From the NCBI GenBank assembly GCA_021397845.1, contig CM038050.1, positions 148,737,980 through 148,801,979 on the forward strand: 64,000 bases of DNA, in the 5' to 3' direction. The translations under genes and the position numbers were made by a program. The notes under the pieces are model-generated. The model had not been told where the DNA came from. It ran no database searches and saw nothing but the letters and a program-made list of their open reading frames with translations. The stretch's first letter is position 1, and the number at the start of each line of letters is the position of its first letter. The stretch comes from Areca catechu (lineage: Eukaryota > Streptophyta > Magnoliopsida > Arecales > Arecaceae). Shown one piece after another: positions 45,502 through 57,451 of this stretch.

Positions 45502-45506
45502 AGAGC
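45502..45506. other. Target-site duplication of Copia-A (right copy, AGAGC)
   Basis: Matches 29294-29298. The Tat-B gag resumes after it. Confidence 0.88.
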
Positions 45507-46731
45507 CACTCCCCGATCTCAGACCATGTTGCATACTCGCACCGACGGCACCGGCATGGCCGGGAACTCAAGTGAGAGTTCCCCCACTTCGCACCTCCTT
45601 TACCCTTGATGGCCTCCACCGAAGGGTCTACAGATGAGGCCATCCACTACCAGGCGGAGCGCCGTCTCGAAGATCAGGAGCACAAACTAGCTGACCTCTC
45701 CCGCCAGTTTGCTGAGATCTAGGGCTCTCCCGGTGAGCCCACGGGTTACGACACCCATCCATCCTTCTCCCACAGAATCCAAGAGGAACCGATCTCCAAC
45801 CAATTCTGCATGCCCTAGGTTGACCCCTACAATAGGACAACCCACCCCCTGGATCACCTGAAAAGCTACAAGGCCCTTATGAGGATCCAAGGGGCCATCG
45901 ATGCCTTCCTCTACATCACCTTCCTGGCTATCCTTCGAAAGGTTGCTCAAGCCTGATTCTCCAGACTCGAGTAAGAAAGCATTGACTCATTCTTCTAGTT
46001 GGAGAAAAGTTTGTGGTACACTTTGATGCATGCAGAAAGGTGCCACATAAAGCTGACAGCCTTTTCTCGATCCATCAGCATGACCGAGAACCCCTCCGGG
46101 ACTACGTGTCCCAGTTTAAAGCCACCACCTTGGAGATCTACCACCTCGATGAGCTAGTCGCTATGCTGGCCTTGAAGAGGGGGCTGCGAACCTCCTGCTT
46201 TACCCACTCCCTCGACAAGAAGCCTCCGAAGACTTACTCGGAGCTCCTCCTCCAGGCCCAAAAATATATCTGTGTGGAGGAGGCCGACTACACCCGCTGA
46301 AGAGGCAGGTCATTGGGGAAGCATCCACTCCCCCGGCCTAGAAGACGGCACTGGTCTTGTGGCCAGGGCCGAGACCCAGAGTCGACCCCACCAAAGAAGA
46401 GAAGTTCACTTCTTTCCTCGCCCCAAGAGCAAAGATCCTGATGGAGATCGAAGGGGAGCGCTTCTTGCATCAACCTCCCCCACTGAGGCCGTCTGCTAGA
46501 TGTAACAAGTCTCGCTACTATCACTTCCACCGGGACCTCGGCCATGATACCGAGGAATGCCACCACCAAAAGAGGGACATAGAATACCTGATCAAGCACG
46601 GCTATCTCGAAAAGTACATGGAAGGAGGAGCACCTCCAGTAGCCCAGAATGAAGAGCCCCGACCGCTCTCCATCGATAACTGACCCACCAAGAAGCTGGT
46701 CGGGATGATCTCCTAGGAGGCAGGGAGAACC

Positions 46732-49700
46732 TTGAAGAGTGCTAGGGGGAGAGAAGAGAATGATGATGTACTCCCCTACGAAGGAGAAGGGTCGACTAGG
46801 GTAGATAACCTAAATAATGGTGCTGTCATCATTGAAATGACGATAACGAAACACCTTGTAAAAAAAATTATGGTTGATAGTGAAGCTCTACTGACATACT
46901 TTTTTATGATGCTTTCGCAAGGATGAACTTGTCCACTGATCAAATAAAGCTGATGTTCATGTCCTTAGTAGGCTTCATTGAGGACTCGGTTGGAGTTGAG
47001 GGGAAGATCACACTCCCAATAACTGCTGGCATGCCACCTTGGTAAAGTACTGTGCTGGCAACATTTACCGTCGTGAGGCTTCTTTCACCTTACATTACGA
47101 TCCTAGGGCATCCCAGACTCAATCTGCTCGATGCCACAATCTCCACTAGGCATCTCCTCATTTAGTTCCCTACCCCTTGGGGGACTGAAGAAATGAGAAG
47201 GTCCCGCCAGCCAGTTCAGCACTGCCTACAGACCATTCCAGGACCACCAAAGGCCAACCCAAGCCCAGTAATTGACCAACCAAATCTGGTGGAACCGGAG
47301 TTGAAGGGCAGACGAGTTTAGCCCTTGTTGTCCTTCCCTTTAAAAGAGGACCCCCTGAAGACTATGCAAGTAGGAGCCCTACTACTCGACGAGGAGAGGT
47401 CTCGCCTGCTCAGTTTCCTGCGAGCCAACATGGATATCTTCGCTTGGACTGCTGCAAACATGCCCAGGATCCCACCAGAAGTGATCATCCACAGGCTAAA
47501 TATTGATCCCAACTATCGCTCGGACTAGTAGAAGAAGAGAAGTTTTGCCCCGAAGTGGTCGAAGGTGATCGATGAGGAAGTCGAAAAGCTCCTTGCAGTA
47601 GATTTCATCCATGAGGTACGATATCCTGACTGGCTTGCTAATGTGGTGATGGTCAGGAAAGCTTCCGAAAAGTAAAAGATTTGTGTAGACGACCTTAACC
47701 AACCATGCCAGAAGGATAGCTTTCCGCTTTCCAAGATTGACAAGCTGGTAGATGCAATCTTAGGCCATAAGTTCCTCAGCTTCATGAACGCGTTCTCCGG
47801 ATACAACCAAATCCATATGCATCCAGAAGATGAAGAGCACACAGTATTTATGATCGACAGAGGTTCATACTGCTACAAGATGATGCTATTTGGTCTTAAG
47901 AATGCAGGGGCCACATACCAACGCCTGGTCAGTAAGGTCTTCAAAGACCAAATCAGTTGCAATATGTAGGTTTATGTGTATGGCATGCTCGCCATGAGTG
48001 GCCCGGATTCAGACCATGTTGCCGACCTGGCGAAGGCCTTCGACAACCTCTGCCTCTACTAGATGAAGTTGAACCCTGTCAAATGTATGTTTGGCATCAC
48101 GATGGAGAACTTCCTGGGATTCATGGTCATCTAGAGAGGGATAAAGGCCAATCCTGAGAAGATCCAGAGGATCACTGATATGAGACATCCTGTCTCCAAG
48201 AAGGAGGTTCAGCATTTGATTAGATGCATCGTGGTATTGAGCCATTTTATCTCGCATTCCATCGAGCACTGCTAGCCATTCTTCAAGGTGCTGTGCAAGA
48301 TGCATGGCTTCACTTGGATGGAGGAGTGTCAAGAGGCATTTGAGGGGTTGAAGAAGCTCCTCGCCTCCCCATCATTGCTGTCCAAGCTTGAGCCAAGGGA
48401 AGAGCTCCTCCTATATCCAGCGGTCTCACCTGAAGCGGTCAGCTTAATGCTGGTCCGCACTGATAAGGATGGCTCCCAATGGCCAGTCTACTACACCAGG
48501 AAGTTATTCCGTGACATGGAAACCAGGTACACCTGATCCAAAAAGATTATTTTTGTGCTAATAGTGTCACGCAGCATCTCAGGCCCTACTTCCAAGTACA
48601 CTCAATCGCTGTCCTCACTGATCAACCTCTGAGAGCTATCCAAAGCTGCCCTAATATTTTGGGACACTTGGCCAAGTGGGTGGTGAAGCTTAACAAGTTT
48701 GACATCACATACCACCCGTGACCAGTGTAGAAGGCACAAGTCCTCACCAACTTTTTGGTAGAATGCTCTTGGATGGATAAGGACCTGGAGCAGGCGAACC
48801 AGCAAGCCGAACCCGGGCCAGACCCGACCCTGAGAGTGATGATGTGGATCCTCCATGTCAATGGTGCATCCAACACTATGGGAAGCAGAGCTGGCCTTAT
48901 CCTTGCCAACTCTGACGGAGTTGTCGCAGAGTATACACTACACTTTCTCTTCAAGGTGACCAATAATCAGGCCAAGTACGAGGAGCTCCTCACGGGGTTG
49001 AGGGTGTCCCACAAGCTAGGTATAAAATGCCTAAAGGTCTTCACAAATTCATAGCTCATAGTAGGTCAAGTCTCCGGTGAGTATGAAGCCCGGGATCTCA
49101 TGATGGCGAAGTATCTGGATAAGGTGCACTCATATACAGTGAACCTCCAGCACTTTAGCATTTCCCACATACCTCATGTGGAGAATGCCCGAGCCAACAT
49201 CCTTTCCAGGCTGGCAACCTTGCCGAAGTCGTTACTGGGGTGTACCTTCATCGAGTACCTAGAAATCCCTAGCTATGAGTCTGCGGCAGAGGTCCAACAA
49301 GTCACCACTAAGGTAGGCTGGATGGATCCCTATGTCAAATACATAACCACCAGCACCCTACCAGAGGACCGCAAGGAAGCCGGCCTCCTCAAGAAGAAGG
49401 CTATGCGATTCGTGCTGATGGATGGGTAGCTTTACCGAATGTCTTACTCTTACCACTGCTGAAGTGCTTGAAGCCCTCAGAAGCCACCTACGTGCTTCGA
49501 GAGATACACGAAGGCATTTGCAGAAACCACGTGGGGGGCAGGACCTTAGCCTACAAGGTACTCCAGCAAGGGTACTTCTGGGAGACCATGCACGAGGACA
49601 CCGCCAATTTTATGAAGAAGTGTGATCGTTGCCAATGTCACACCCACATCTAGCAATAGCCAACGGCCCTACTTTCCCAGCTATCCACCCCGTGGCCATT

Positions 49701-50545
49701 CACCCAGTGGTGAATGGACATCCTAGGTCCCTTTCCCCCTGCATCTAGCCAGCAGAAGTTTTTAATTATGGCCATCGACTACTTTACTAAGAGGGTCGAG
49801 GTCGAACCCCTGGCATGGATCATTGAGACCAAAGTTAGATTATTCTTTCGTAAGTCAATCATCTGTCGATTCGAACTCTTGAACTCAGTCATCACTAATA
49901 ACGGATGGCAGTTTAATAACTAGGCTTTCGAGGAGTTCTGCGCCGACCTTAACATCCGCCATCACTTCACCATGGTGGCTTACCCTTTGACCAACAGAGA
50001 GGCTGAGGTGACCAACCGAACCATCTTACAAGGGCTCCACACCAGATTGGATGAAGCCAAGGGTCGGTGGATCTAAGAACTCCCTAGTGAGCTATGGGCC
50101 TATCATACTATGCCTCGCACAGTAACTAGCGAGACCCCTTTCAACCTCATCTTCGACACCGAAGTCGTGATCCCGGTAGAGCTTGGTCTGCCCACACTAT
50201 GAGTACAGTAATACAATGAGGCCAAGAATCTAGCCTATCTCCTCCTCAACCTAGACCTCCTGGATGAGGGACAAGGCTCGACTCTGGATGGTAGCCTATC
50301 GACAGTGAGTAGCTCGCTACCATAACTCTCGCGTGAGGCCTAAGGCATTCCGTCCAGGCGACCTAGTCCTCAAGCGAGTAGAGGTGTCCCAGCCAGGAGA
50401 ATGCAGCAAACTCTCCCTAAATTGGGAGGGCTCCTACAAGGTGATTGAGGCTCTACCAAATGGGGCCTACTATCTTGTCGGGCTTGATGGTGCCCGATTT
50501 ACACGAACATGAAATACAAGCAATCTAAGGATGTACTACCAATAA
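46732..50545 (+). pseudogene. pol: Tat-B pol: protease to integrase, heavily broken
   Basis: Read left to right: protease-like VKKIMVDSEALLTYFF (46855-46905). RT follows, with VGALLLDEERSRLLSFLRAN, NAFSGYNQIHMHPEDEE and FGLKNAGATYQRLVSKVFKD. The first catalytic aspartate is asparagine (47784) and the YVDD box reads YVYG, so it is dead. First RNase H: GFTWMEECQEAFEGLKKLLA. Second RNase H: LHVNGASNTMGSRAGLILAN (D to N), KYEELL and the tail ISHIPHVENARANILSRLA. Zinc finger: HEGICRNHVGG ... CDRCQCH. Integrase: MDILGPFPPASSQQKF, AIDYFTKRVEVEPL, VITNNGWQFNN (second D is N) and REAEVTNRTI. It ends RMYYQ at 50545, like Tat-A. There are more than ten stops or frameshifts. Confidence 0.9.
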
Positions 50546-50765
50546 TGTAAGACCCCTTTTCAATTATTAAAATTCTTTTTTGGTGCAACTAGAGTTGGAA
50601 CTGGACCGACCAAAAGCCCATCACCTGGAACTGGGCCAGGCCATCCCAGGCCAGCATGAAATCGGATCAAGCTTCGAGCCAGATTTTAAGCATATCGAGC
50701 TAGACTTTGGAAAGTGTCGACTCAAAGTATCGACTCAACAAAGGTTCAGCACAATTTGGTTTTAG
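50546..50765. other. Junction between Tat-B and SIRE-C
   Basis: The start is Tat-B 3' untranslated DNA. From about 50579 the origin is unclear. It contains TGTCGACTCAAAGTATCGACTC (50717-50738), as in SIRE LTRs, and the phrase CAAAGGTTCA occurs at 50741 and again at 50766. So part of it may be an extra, rearranged LTR piece. Confidence 0.4.
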
Positions 50766-52107
50766 CAAAGGTTCAATGGTTTTTTTGAAGAAATCTCAGC
50801 AAGTGTCGACTCAAAGTATCGACTCATAACTCAAGTGTTGACTCATAACAGTGAAAGTGTCGACTCAAGCCGGCATACAAAAAGAATTTTAGATGTCACG
50901 GTTGAAGTGTCGACTCACGCTAGTCAAGTATCGACTCAAGATGTCAACTCAAGGATCGGCTCATCGTCTAAGAAAATTTTAATACATAACTTGCTGGAAT
51001 TGAAGACTTGCCTGAAGTATCGACTCATGGATATTAAGTGTCGACTCAAGTGTCGACTCACCAGAAGAATTGTCGACTCACCTGAAAATTCTAGAGAGCT
51101 TCAATAAAGAAATTTGAACTAGGTGTCGACTCATGGAATGTATGTGTCGACCCTAAGTGTCAACTCAAAGCTTGAAGTGTCCACACTTGGAGTTTTGGAA
51201 ACAGTAACGGCTAGTTTTTTAAACGTAGAACTCGGCCCTCTTGGCTCCCAACGGCTAGTTTTTCATGTCTAATGGCCATTAATCGATTTTAAGGCCTTTG
51301 AAAGGTATTTAAGTGATTGAAATCAAATATAAACACAAGATGATCAACAATAAAAAAAAAAGCAAGTGCATTCACTCCCATTCATTGAGAGCAACTACCT
51401 TCAAGCAAAAAGAAGTCTCCAAGCTTTCAAAGCCTTCAAGAGCGTTCAAGTTCAACATTCTTGAGCATTAATTGAGGCTTCATCAAGTTAAAAACAAGCG
51501 ATTCCTCAAAGCTTCGAAGAGATATATGCTTTTATTTAGAAAGCTTTTATTATTGTCTTACTTCAAACTTTATATTTGTTGTAAAGGTTATTGGTTAGCC
51601 TTGAAAACCAAGGAGGTTATTGGTTAGTCTTGAAAACCAAGGAGGTTGTTGATGAGCCTTAAAACCAATTAAGTTCTTGGTTAGCCTACAAAACCAAGGT
51701 TGTTGGTGAGCCTTAAAACCAATTAGGTTCTTAGTTAGCCTACAAAACCAAGGGAGGTTTTGACTTGTGAGCCTTGTGAAAATAAGTTGGGTTTTGATTA
51801 GTAAGCCGAAAAAACTAATTGACTATAATCGGTGGAGATTATAATGAATTTCCAAGTGATCCTTGGGGAGTGGATGTAGGTGCATTGGAAAGCACCAAAC
51901 CACTATACTTGGATTGTGTTTGTGATGTTTGTCTCTCTCTTTTGCTCTTACTTTTATTACTTTTAAATTTTTGTTGCATACTCTTTAAGAGCACATTACC
52001 CTTATATTTCATCGTACTTAGATTGTTTATTAAATTGGTTCACACACTTATAATTAATTTTTAGAAACCCAATTCATCCCTCATCTTGGGTTGCTTACTG
52101 GGCAACA
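50766..52107 (+). repeat. 5' LTR of SIRE-C, missing its first 127 bp
   Basis: Collinear with the right LTR from CAAAGGTTCAATGG onward (60152), but sequence before 50766 does not match 60025-60151. Ends GGGCAACA. Includes GTCGAC-motif clusters at 50800-51180 and repeats of a TTGGTTAGCC / ACCAAGGAGGTT phrase at 51590-51780. Confidence 0.88.
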
Positions 52108-52109
52108 AG

Positions 52110-52121
52110 TGGTATCAGAGC
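52110..52121 (+). other. Primer binding site of SIRE-C
   Basis: TGGTATCAGAGC, 2 bp after the LTR end. Confidence 0.9.
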
Positions 52122-52164
52122 TAAGTTCTCAGTATATATGTTTAATCGCCTTGAGTAAAGATCT

Positions 52165-53896
52165 ATGGAAACCCCCCTTGGTACTAATGTAGTTGAGGGA
52201 CAAGCCTCAAATAGACCTCCATATTTTAATGGAACAAATTATACTTATTGAAAAACTAGAATAAGAATTTATATGCATTCAATAGATTATAATTTATAAA
52301 AAGTTGTTGATAAAGGTCCACATATTCCTTCGATTGTGGTTAATGATGTTTCCATCCCAAAGCTCGAAGAGGATTGGAATGAAAATAACATTAAACAGTC
52401 CAAGATTAATGTGAAAGCAATGAATTTCTTTTATTGTGTATTAGATCCTAGTGAATTTAATAGGATTTCTACAAGTACATCTACTAAGAAAATATAGGAT
52501 ACACTTGAAGTTATCTATGAGGGTACTGATCAACTGAAGAACATTAAAGTAAACATGTTAGTGCACACTTATGAGATATTCTGAATGAAATCAAATGAAT
52601 CTATCACTGACATGTACACTAGATTCATAAACATTGTCAATAGCATAAAAAGTTTAAGAAAAATCATGTCGAATGCTGATCTTGTCAACAAAATTCTTAG
52701 ATCACTTCCAACCTCATGGGACCCAAAGGTGACTGCCATACAAAAAGCTAAAGATGTTGACAAACTACCCCTGGAGCAACTAGCGGGATCGCTCATGACT
52801 TATTAGCTAAATCTGAAGCAAAAATCTATGGACTTGGACAAAAAGAAAAAGGGGATAGCGTTCAAATATGCAATTCAAAAAGAATCCTCAAATGAAGAAT
52901 CAGAAGAAGAAGAAGAGGAAGAGAGTAAGAAAGCTCTTCTAGCAAGAAAGTTTAGGAGAATTTTTTAAAAAAAAGAAAGTTTCCTTACAAGAAAAGGTTC
53001 CAAACAAGTAAAGATAAGGGAAAAGAAAAGGAGAAAGAAATACCAAAAGGAGAAGGAAATACCAACATGCTTTGAATGCAAGAAGCCCAGATACTACAAG
53101 TTTGACTGTCCTCTCCTAAAGAAATCAAGAAAGAAGCTTAGGAAGAAAGCTATGATGGCAACCTGGAGTGATAGCGAGGACTCCAGCTCAGATGAAGAAC
53201 AAACTGAAGTTACCAATCTATATCTCATGGCACAACAAGAAGAACAAGAAGAGGTAATTTCTGACTCCGACATATATTTTACTTTTGATGAATTGAAAAA
53301 TACATTTGATGAATGGATGCATGATTATAAATTGATTTTATATGAAAATAGAAAATTGAAAAAGCATGCAAATAGTTTTTCACATGAAAATAATTCTCTT
53401 TTAAATGAAGTCATTGAATTGAAAAGTAAACTTGATGTTTCAGAAAAGAAAAACAAAACTTTAACAATGAAAAATAAAGTTTTAAAAAGATCTAAAGCTA
53501 TTGTTTCAAATGGTGATATTTTTTTTAAAAAATAAAGATCTAGAGATAGAAAACAACAACTATAAAAATGAACTTGATAAAATAAAACTCTTTGTTGAAA
53601 AGTTTACTTATAGTTCTGAAAAACTAGATCTTCTTTTAAATAATCAAAAAGCTATTTTTAATAAAGCAGGATTAGGATATAAACCTCAAAAACAACAAAG
53701 GTATTTTAAAAAAATTTTTGTACCTGCATCATCAAGCATTACATGTTTTTTATGCAAAAATCCAGGTCATAAAGCTTTTCAATGCAATTTGAGAAAAATC
53801 AATAATTTTGAAAAGATTTGGGTTCCAAAGGGAACCAATTTAAGTACTAACCCTAAAAGACCCAAGTTAGCTTGGGTATCTAAAAACAAAACTTGA
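52165..53896 (+). pseudogene. gag: SIRE-C gag
   Basis: ATG 52165 opens METPLGTNVVEGQASNRPPY, with stops at expected tryptophans (TGA after NGTNYTY, TAA after DYNL, TAG before DTLEV). The UBN2-type core continues as ESITDMYTRFINIVNSIKSL and LRSLPTSWDPKVTAIQKAKD (52585-52806). Then comes an acidic EESEEEEEEESKK segment, and frameshifts. The region 53152-53535 is a coiled coil (KNTFDEWMHDYKLILYENRK). The zinc knuckle CFLCKNPGHKAFQC at about 53740-53785 keeps all four CCHC ligands. The linker to protease ends near 53896. Confidence 0.85.
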
Positions 53897-53908
53897 TTTG
53901 TTTTACAC

Positions 53909-56900
53909 GTGTGTCTTGCAACCAAGAAAAACAAAAGGCTATGGTATCTTAATAGTGGTTGGTCAAGATACATGACAGGAGATGTGAAGCAATTTACCTC
54001 TCTTGAGATAATAAATGGAGGGAGTGTGACCTTCGATGATAATGATAAAAAAAAAATCATTGGTATTGGTAAGGTTCACATCTCCTCTTCTACTTGCATT
54101 AATAATGTTATTTTAGTTGAAGATTTAAAGCATAATCTTTTAAGTATTGGCCAATTTTGTGACAAAGGTTTTCAAGTTGTTTTCAAATCATCCTATTGCA
54201 TGATTGCTAGTCCTGATAAAATTGAAGTAAAATTCATTGGTGGTAATGTTTATCTAGTGGATTTAGATAATCTATCTTTGCCTAATAGAGAATGCCTAGT
54301 TATAATGAATTCTACTATAAATGAGACTAGTTAGCTTTGGCATCGTAGACTAGGACATGCTAGCATGTATTTACTCTCAAAACTTTGTAAAAATGATTTA
54401 GTAAGAGATTTACCAAAACTTAGTTTTGAAAAAGATAGAGTTTGTGAAGCTTGCCAACTTGAAAAATAAGTATAAACATCTTTCAAACCTAAAGGCTTTG
54501 TTACTACTAGTAGGCCATTAGAACTACTCTATATGGATCTCTTTGGACCAACTAGAACATCTAGCCTAGGAGGTAAAAGATATGGATTAGTTATAGTGAA
54601 TGACTTTTCAAGGTTTACTTGGATTTTCTTTCTCGCTCATAAAGATAAATCATTTTCTGTATTCATAAAGTTTTACCGTAAGGTATCTAATGAAAAAGGT
54701 ACTTCAGTTATTTGCATACATAGTGATCATGGTTCTAAATTTGAAAATCAAGATTTTAAAAATTTTTGCAATGAAAAAGGTATTGAACATAATTCTTCTG
54801 TACCTTGAACACCTCAATAGAATGGGGTGGTAGAAAAAAAAATCATACTTTGAAAGAAATGGCATGCACTATGCTTTGTGAAAATAATTTGCCAAGATAT
54901 TTTTGGGCCGAAGTAATTAATACTACTTGTTATGTTTTGAATCGCATTTTAATTCATCCTATTTTAAAGAAAACTCCTTATGAACTTTGGAATCAAAGAA
55001 AACCAACTTTAAAATATTTTCGAGTTTTTGGTTGTCAATATTTCATTTTGAGTAATGGTAAAGACAATTTTGGAAAATTTGATGCCAAGTCTGATGAAGG
55101 TATCTTTCTAGGATATTCCACATCAAGTAGGGAATACAGAATTTTTAACAAAAAAACCCTAGTTGTAGAGGAGTCTATACATGTAGTTTTTTAAGAGTCT
55201 ACTAACAACCTCTAGAAAAGATGATACATCTTACGCATGTGCAGGTGCTGAAAAGCTGAAGAAGCTAACATTGGATGATTAACCCTCTCAACGAAGTGAA
55301 GAAGATCAAGATAAATATGAAAGAGAAGAAGCTATACAATCCACACCAAAGCATCAAGATCTATCTAAGGAGTGAAGGTATGCTCATGGACATCCTAAGG
55401 AGTTATTCCTAGGTGATCCATCAATAGGGGTAAGAACTCGATCTTTAATTAGAAATGAATATGATTATATTGCTTTTGTTTCTCAAATTGAACCAAAATA
55501 TTTTGTAGATGCTAAAAAAGACCCTAACTGGATAAATGCTATGCAAAATAAACTAATTCAGTTTGAAAGAAATAATGTTTGGACATTAATAGAAAGACCA
55601 TCTAACATTTTTATTATTGGCATAAAATAGGTATTTAGGAATAAATTGGATAAAAATGGAATTGTAACTAGAAATAAAGCTAGGCTAGTTGCCAAAGGTT
55701 ACAATCAGGAGGAAAGAATTGATTTTGATGAAACCTTTGCTCCTATTGCTAGACTTGAGGCAATTAGACTACTATTAGCATTTGCTTATTTTATGAACTT
55801 CAAACTCTTTCAAATTGATGTTAAAAGTACTTTTCTGAATGGTTATATAGTAGAAGAAGTATTTGTTGAACAACCACCTGGTTTTAAAAATAATACACAT
55901 CCTGATCATGTTTTAAAATTGCACAAAGCAATTTATGGTTTAAAGCAAGTACCCCGAGTATGGTATGAAAGACTCAACAATTTTTTTATTGAAAATAATT
56001 TTTCTAGAGGCCACGTTGACACAACTTTATTTTTAAAGAAGAAAAATGATGATTTATTAGTAGTACAAATTTATGTTGATGATATTATATTCGGTGCTAC
56101 TAATGAGATTCTTTGTCAAGAGTTTGCCAAGCTTATACAAGGAGAGTTTGAAATGAGCATGATGGGAGAACTTAATTTCTTCCTCGAACTCCAAGTTAAG
56201 CAAACTAAGAATGAGATCTTCATCAACCAAGCTAAGTATACAAGAGAAATATTAAAGAAGTTTGGGATGGAGACTACTAAGTCAATAGGTACACCTATGA
56301 GCCCCTCTTGTAAATTTGATAAAGATGAACATGATAAATATATTGATCAAAAATTATATAGAGGTATGATTGGCTCTTTATTATATTTGACTGCTAGTAG
56401 ACTAGATATAATGTTTAGGATATGTATATATGCTAGATATCAGTCTGATCCTAAAGAGTCTCATCTATTGGCTATTAAGCGCATATTTAGATACTTATCT
56501 GGTACAATTGATATTGATTTATGGTATTCTAGAGATTATTCTATCGACTTAATTGGATTTTATGATGCTGATTTTGCTGGGTGTAAACTTGATAGAAAAA
56601 GTATTAGTGGAACTTTCCAATTTCTTAGAGTTAACTTAATCTCTTGGTTTAGCAAAAAATAAACTTCGGTTGCACTATCCATAGCTGAGGCTAAGTATAT
56701 TGCAGCAGGAAGTTGTTGTGCTCAAATCTTGTAGATTAAACAACAACTTGAAGATTTTGAAATCAAACTAAATAAGATACCCATAAAATGTGATAATACT
56801 AGTGCAATATGCTTAACTAAAAATCCTGTTCAGTACACTAGAAGTAAACATATTGAAATTAGGCATCATTTCATTAGAAATCATGTTGAAAATAATGATA

Positions 56901-57000
56901 TTGTGCTTGAATTTGTTTCCACTGAAATGCAATTAACTAATATTTTGACTAAGCCTCTCCAAGAAGATCGGTTTAGTATGATTAGAAGATAACTTGGGGT
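53909..57000 (+). pseudogene. pol: SIRE-C pol: protease, integrase, RT, RNase H
   Basis: Protease opens WYLNSGWSRYMTGDVKQF; the active-site DSG reads NSG, so it is inactive. Integrase has the zinc finger LWHRRLGHASMYLLSKL ... CEACQ and the core MDLFGP, HSDHGSKFEN and NGVVEKKN, with stops at 54332, 54466 and 54806. RT (55646-56662, 338 residues) has RLVAKGYNQEERIDFDETFA, IDVKSTFLNGYIVEEVFVEQ, YGLKQVPRVWYERLNNF and IYVDDIIFGATN with an intact YVDD. RNase H is IGFYDADFAGCKLDRKSISG, then a stop at 56660, then AEAKYIAAGSC and CDNTSAICLTKNPV. It ends with KHIEIRHHFIRNHV and TKPLQEDRF. Confidence 0.9.
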
Positions 57001-57129
57001 CATCAACCCTTTTGATTGAAAATTTCTAACTCTTCATATTCATTGACTCTTGAATGATCAGTTTTGCTAACAACTATGTTTAATTTCCTTGAATTCTATT
57101 GAAATTCTATTCACTTTAATCAAAGCTTC

Positions 57130-57451
57130 ATTTCCTATTTTTTTTTGGTTTTAAGTCGAAGTGTCGACACTTGACTCTGTGTCATGAGTCAACACTTGAA
57201 TGGCGATAGACAGAAATAAAAATAGGAAAATGAAGTATTTTCTTCATCTTTTTCCTTCCAAATCAAGCCGACTCATCTCTTATACTATTCCTCCCACTCC
57301 TTCCCTCCAAATCAGACCTCCAACCTTCTCAAATTTTTATTTTGGATGGTTTTAGCTTCGATTTCTACCATTCTTCTCCCTTCCTTTTGATTTTGAACCG
57401 TAGAAGCCCTAGGTTTCTTCCCACCTTTCAATCCAATCTTGTATCTTTGGA
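57130..57451. other. Region between pol and envelope-like ORF
   Basis: Contains one perfect AAGTGTCGACACTT at 57159-57172 and a TGAGTCAACACTTG variant after it. This block lies outside the LTRs. The rest is pyrimidine-rich leader of the next ORF. Confidence 0.5.

Larger units (their letters stand above)
28936..46683 (+). pseudogene. gag: Tat-B gag, split by Copia-A
   Basis: The first part (28936-29298) starts MVTTRAREASTNQASGPPHR and continues to TAG at 29146, then LGMLAAHAVNPHTNLWSFWE. Copia-A then interrupts (29299-45501). The second part (45507-46683) resumes with ERRLEDQEHKLADLSRQFAE and then, across frameshifts and stops, VDPYNRTTHPLDHLKSYKAL (stop just before VDPY). Next come DRSISMTENPSGT-phase slips and TLEIYHLDELVAMLALKRGL then KKPPKTYSELLLQAQKYI. 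The tail holds a zinc-like YYHFHRDLGHDTEEC. It is clearly homologous to the Tat-A gag at 23866-25338 but far more decayed. Confidence 0.85.
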
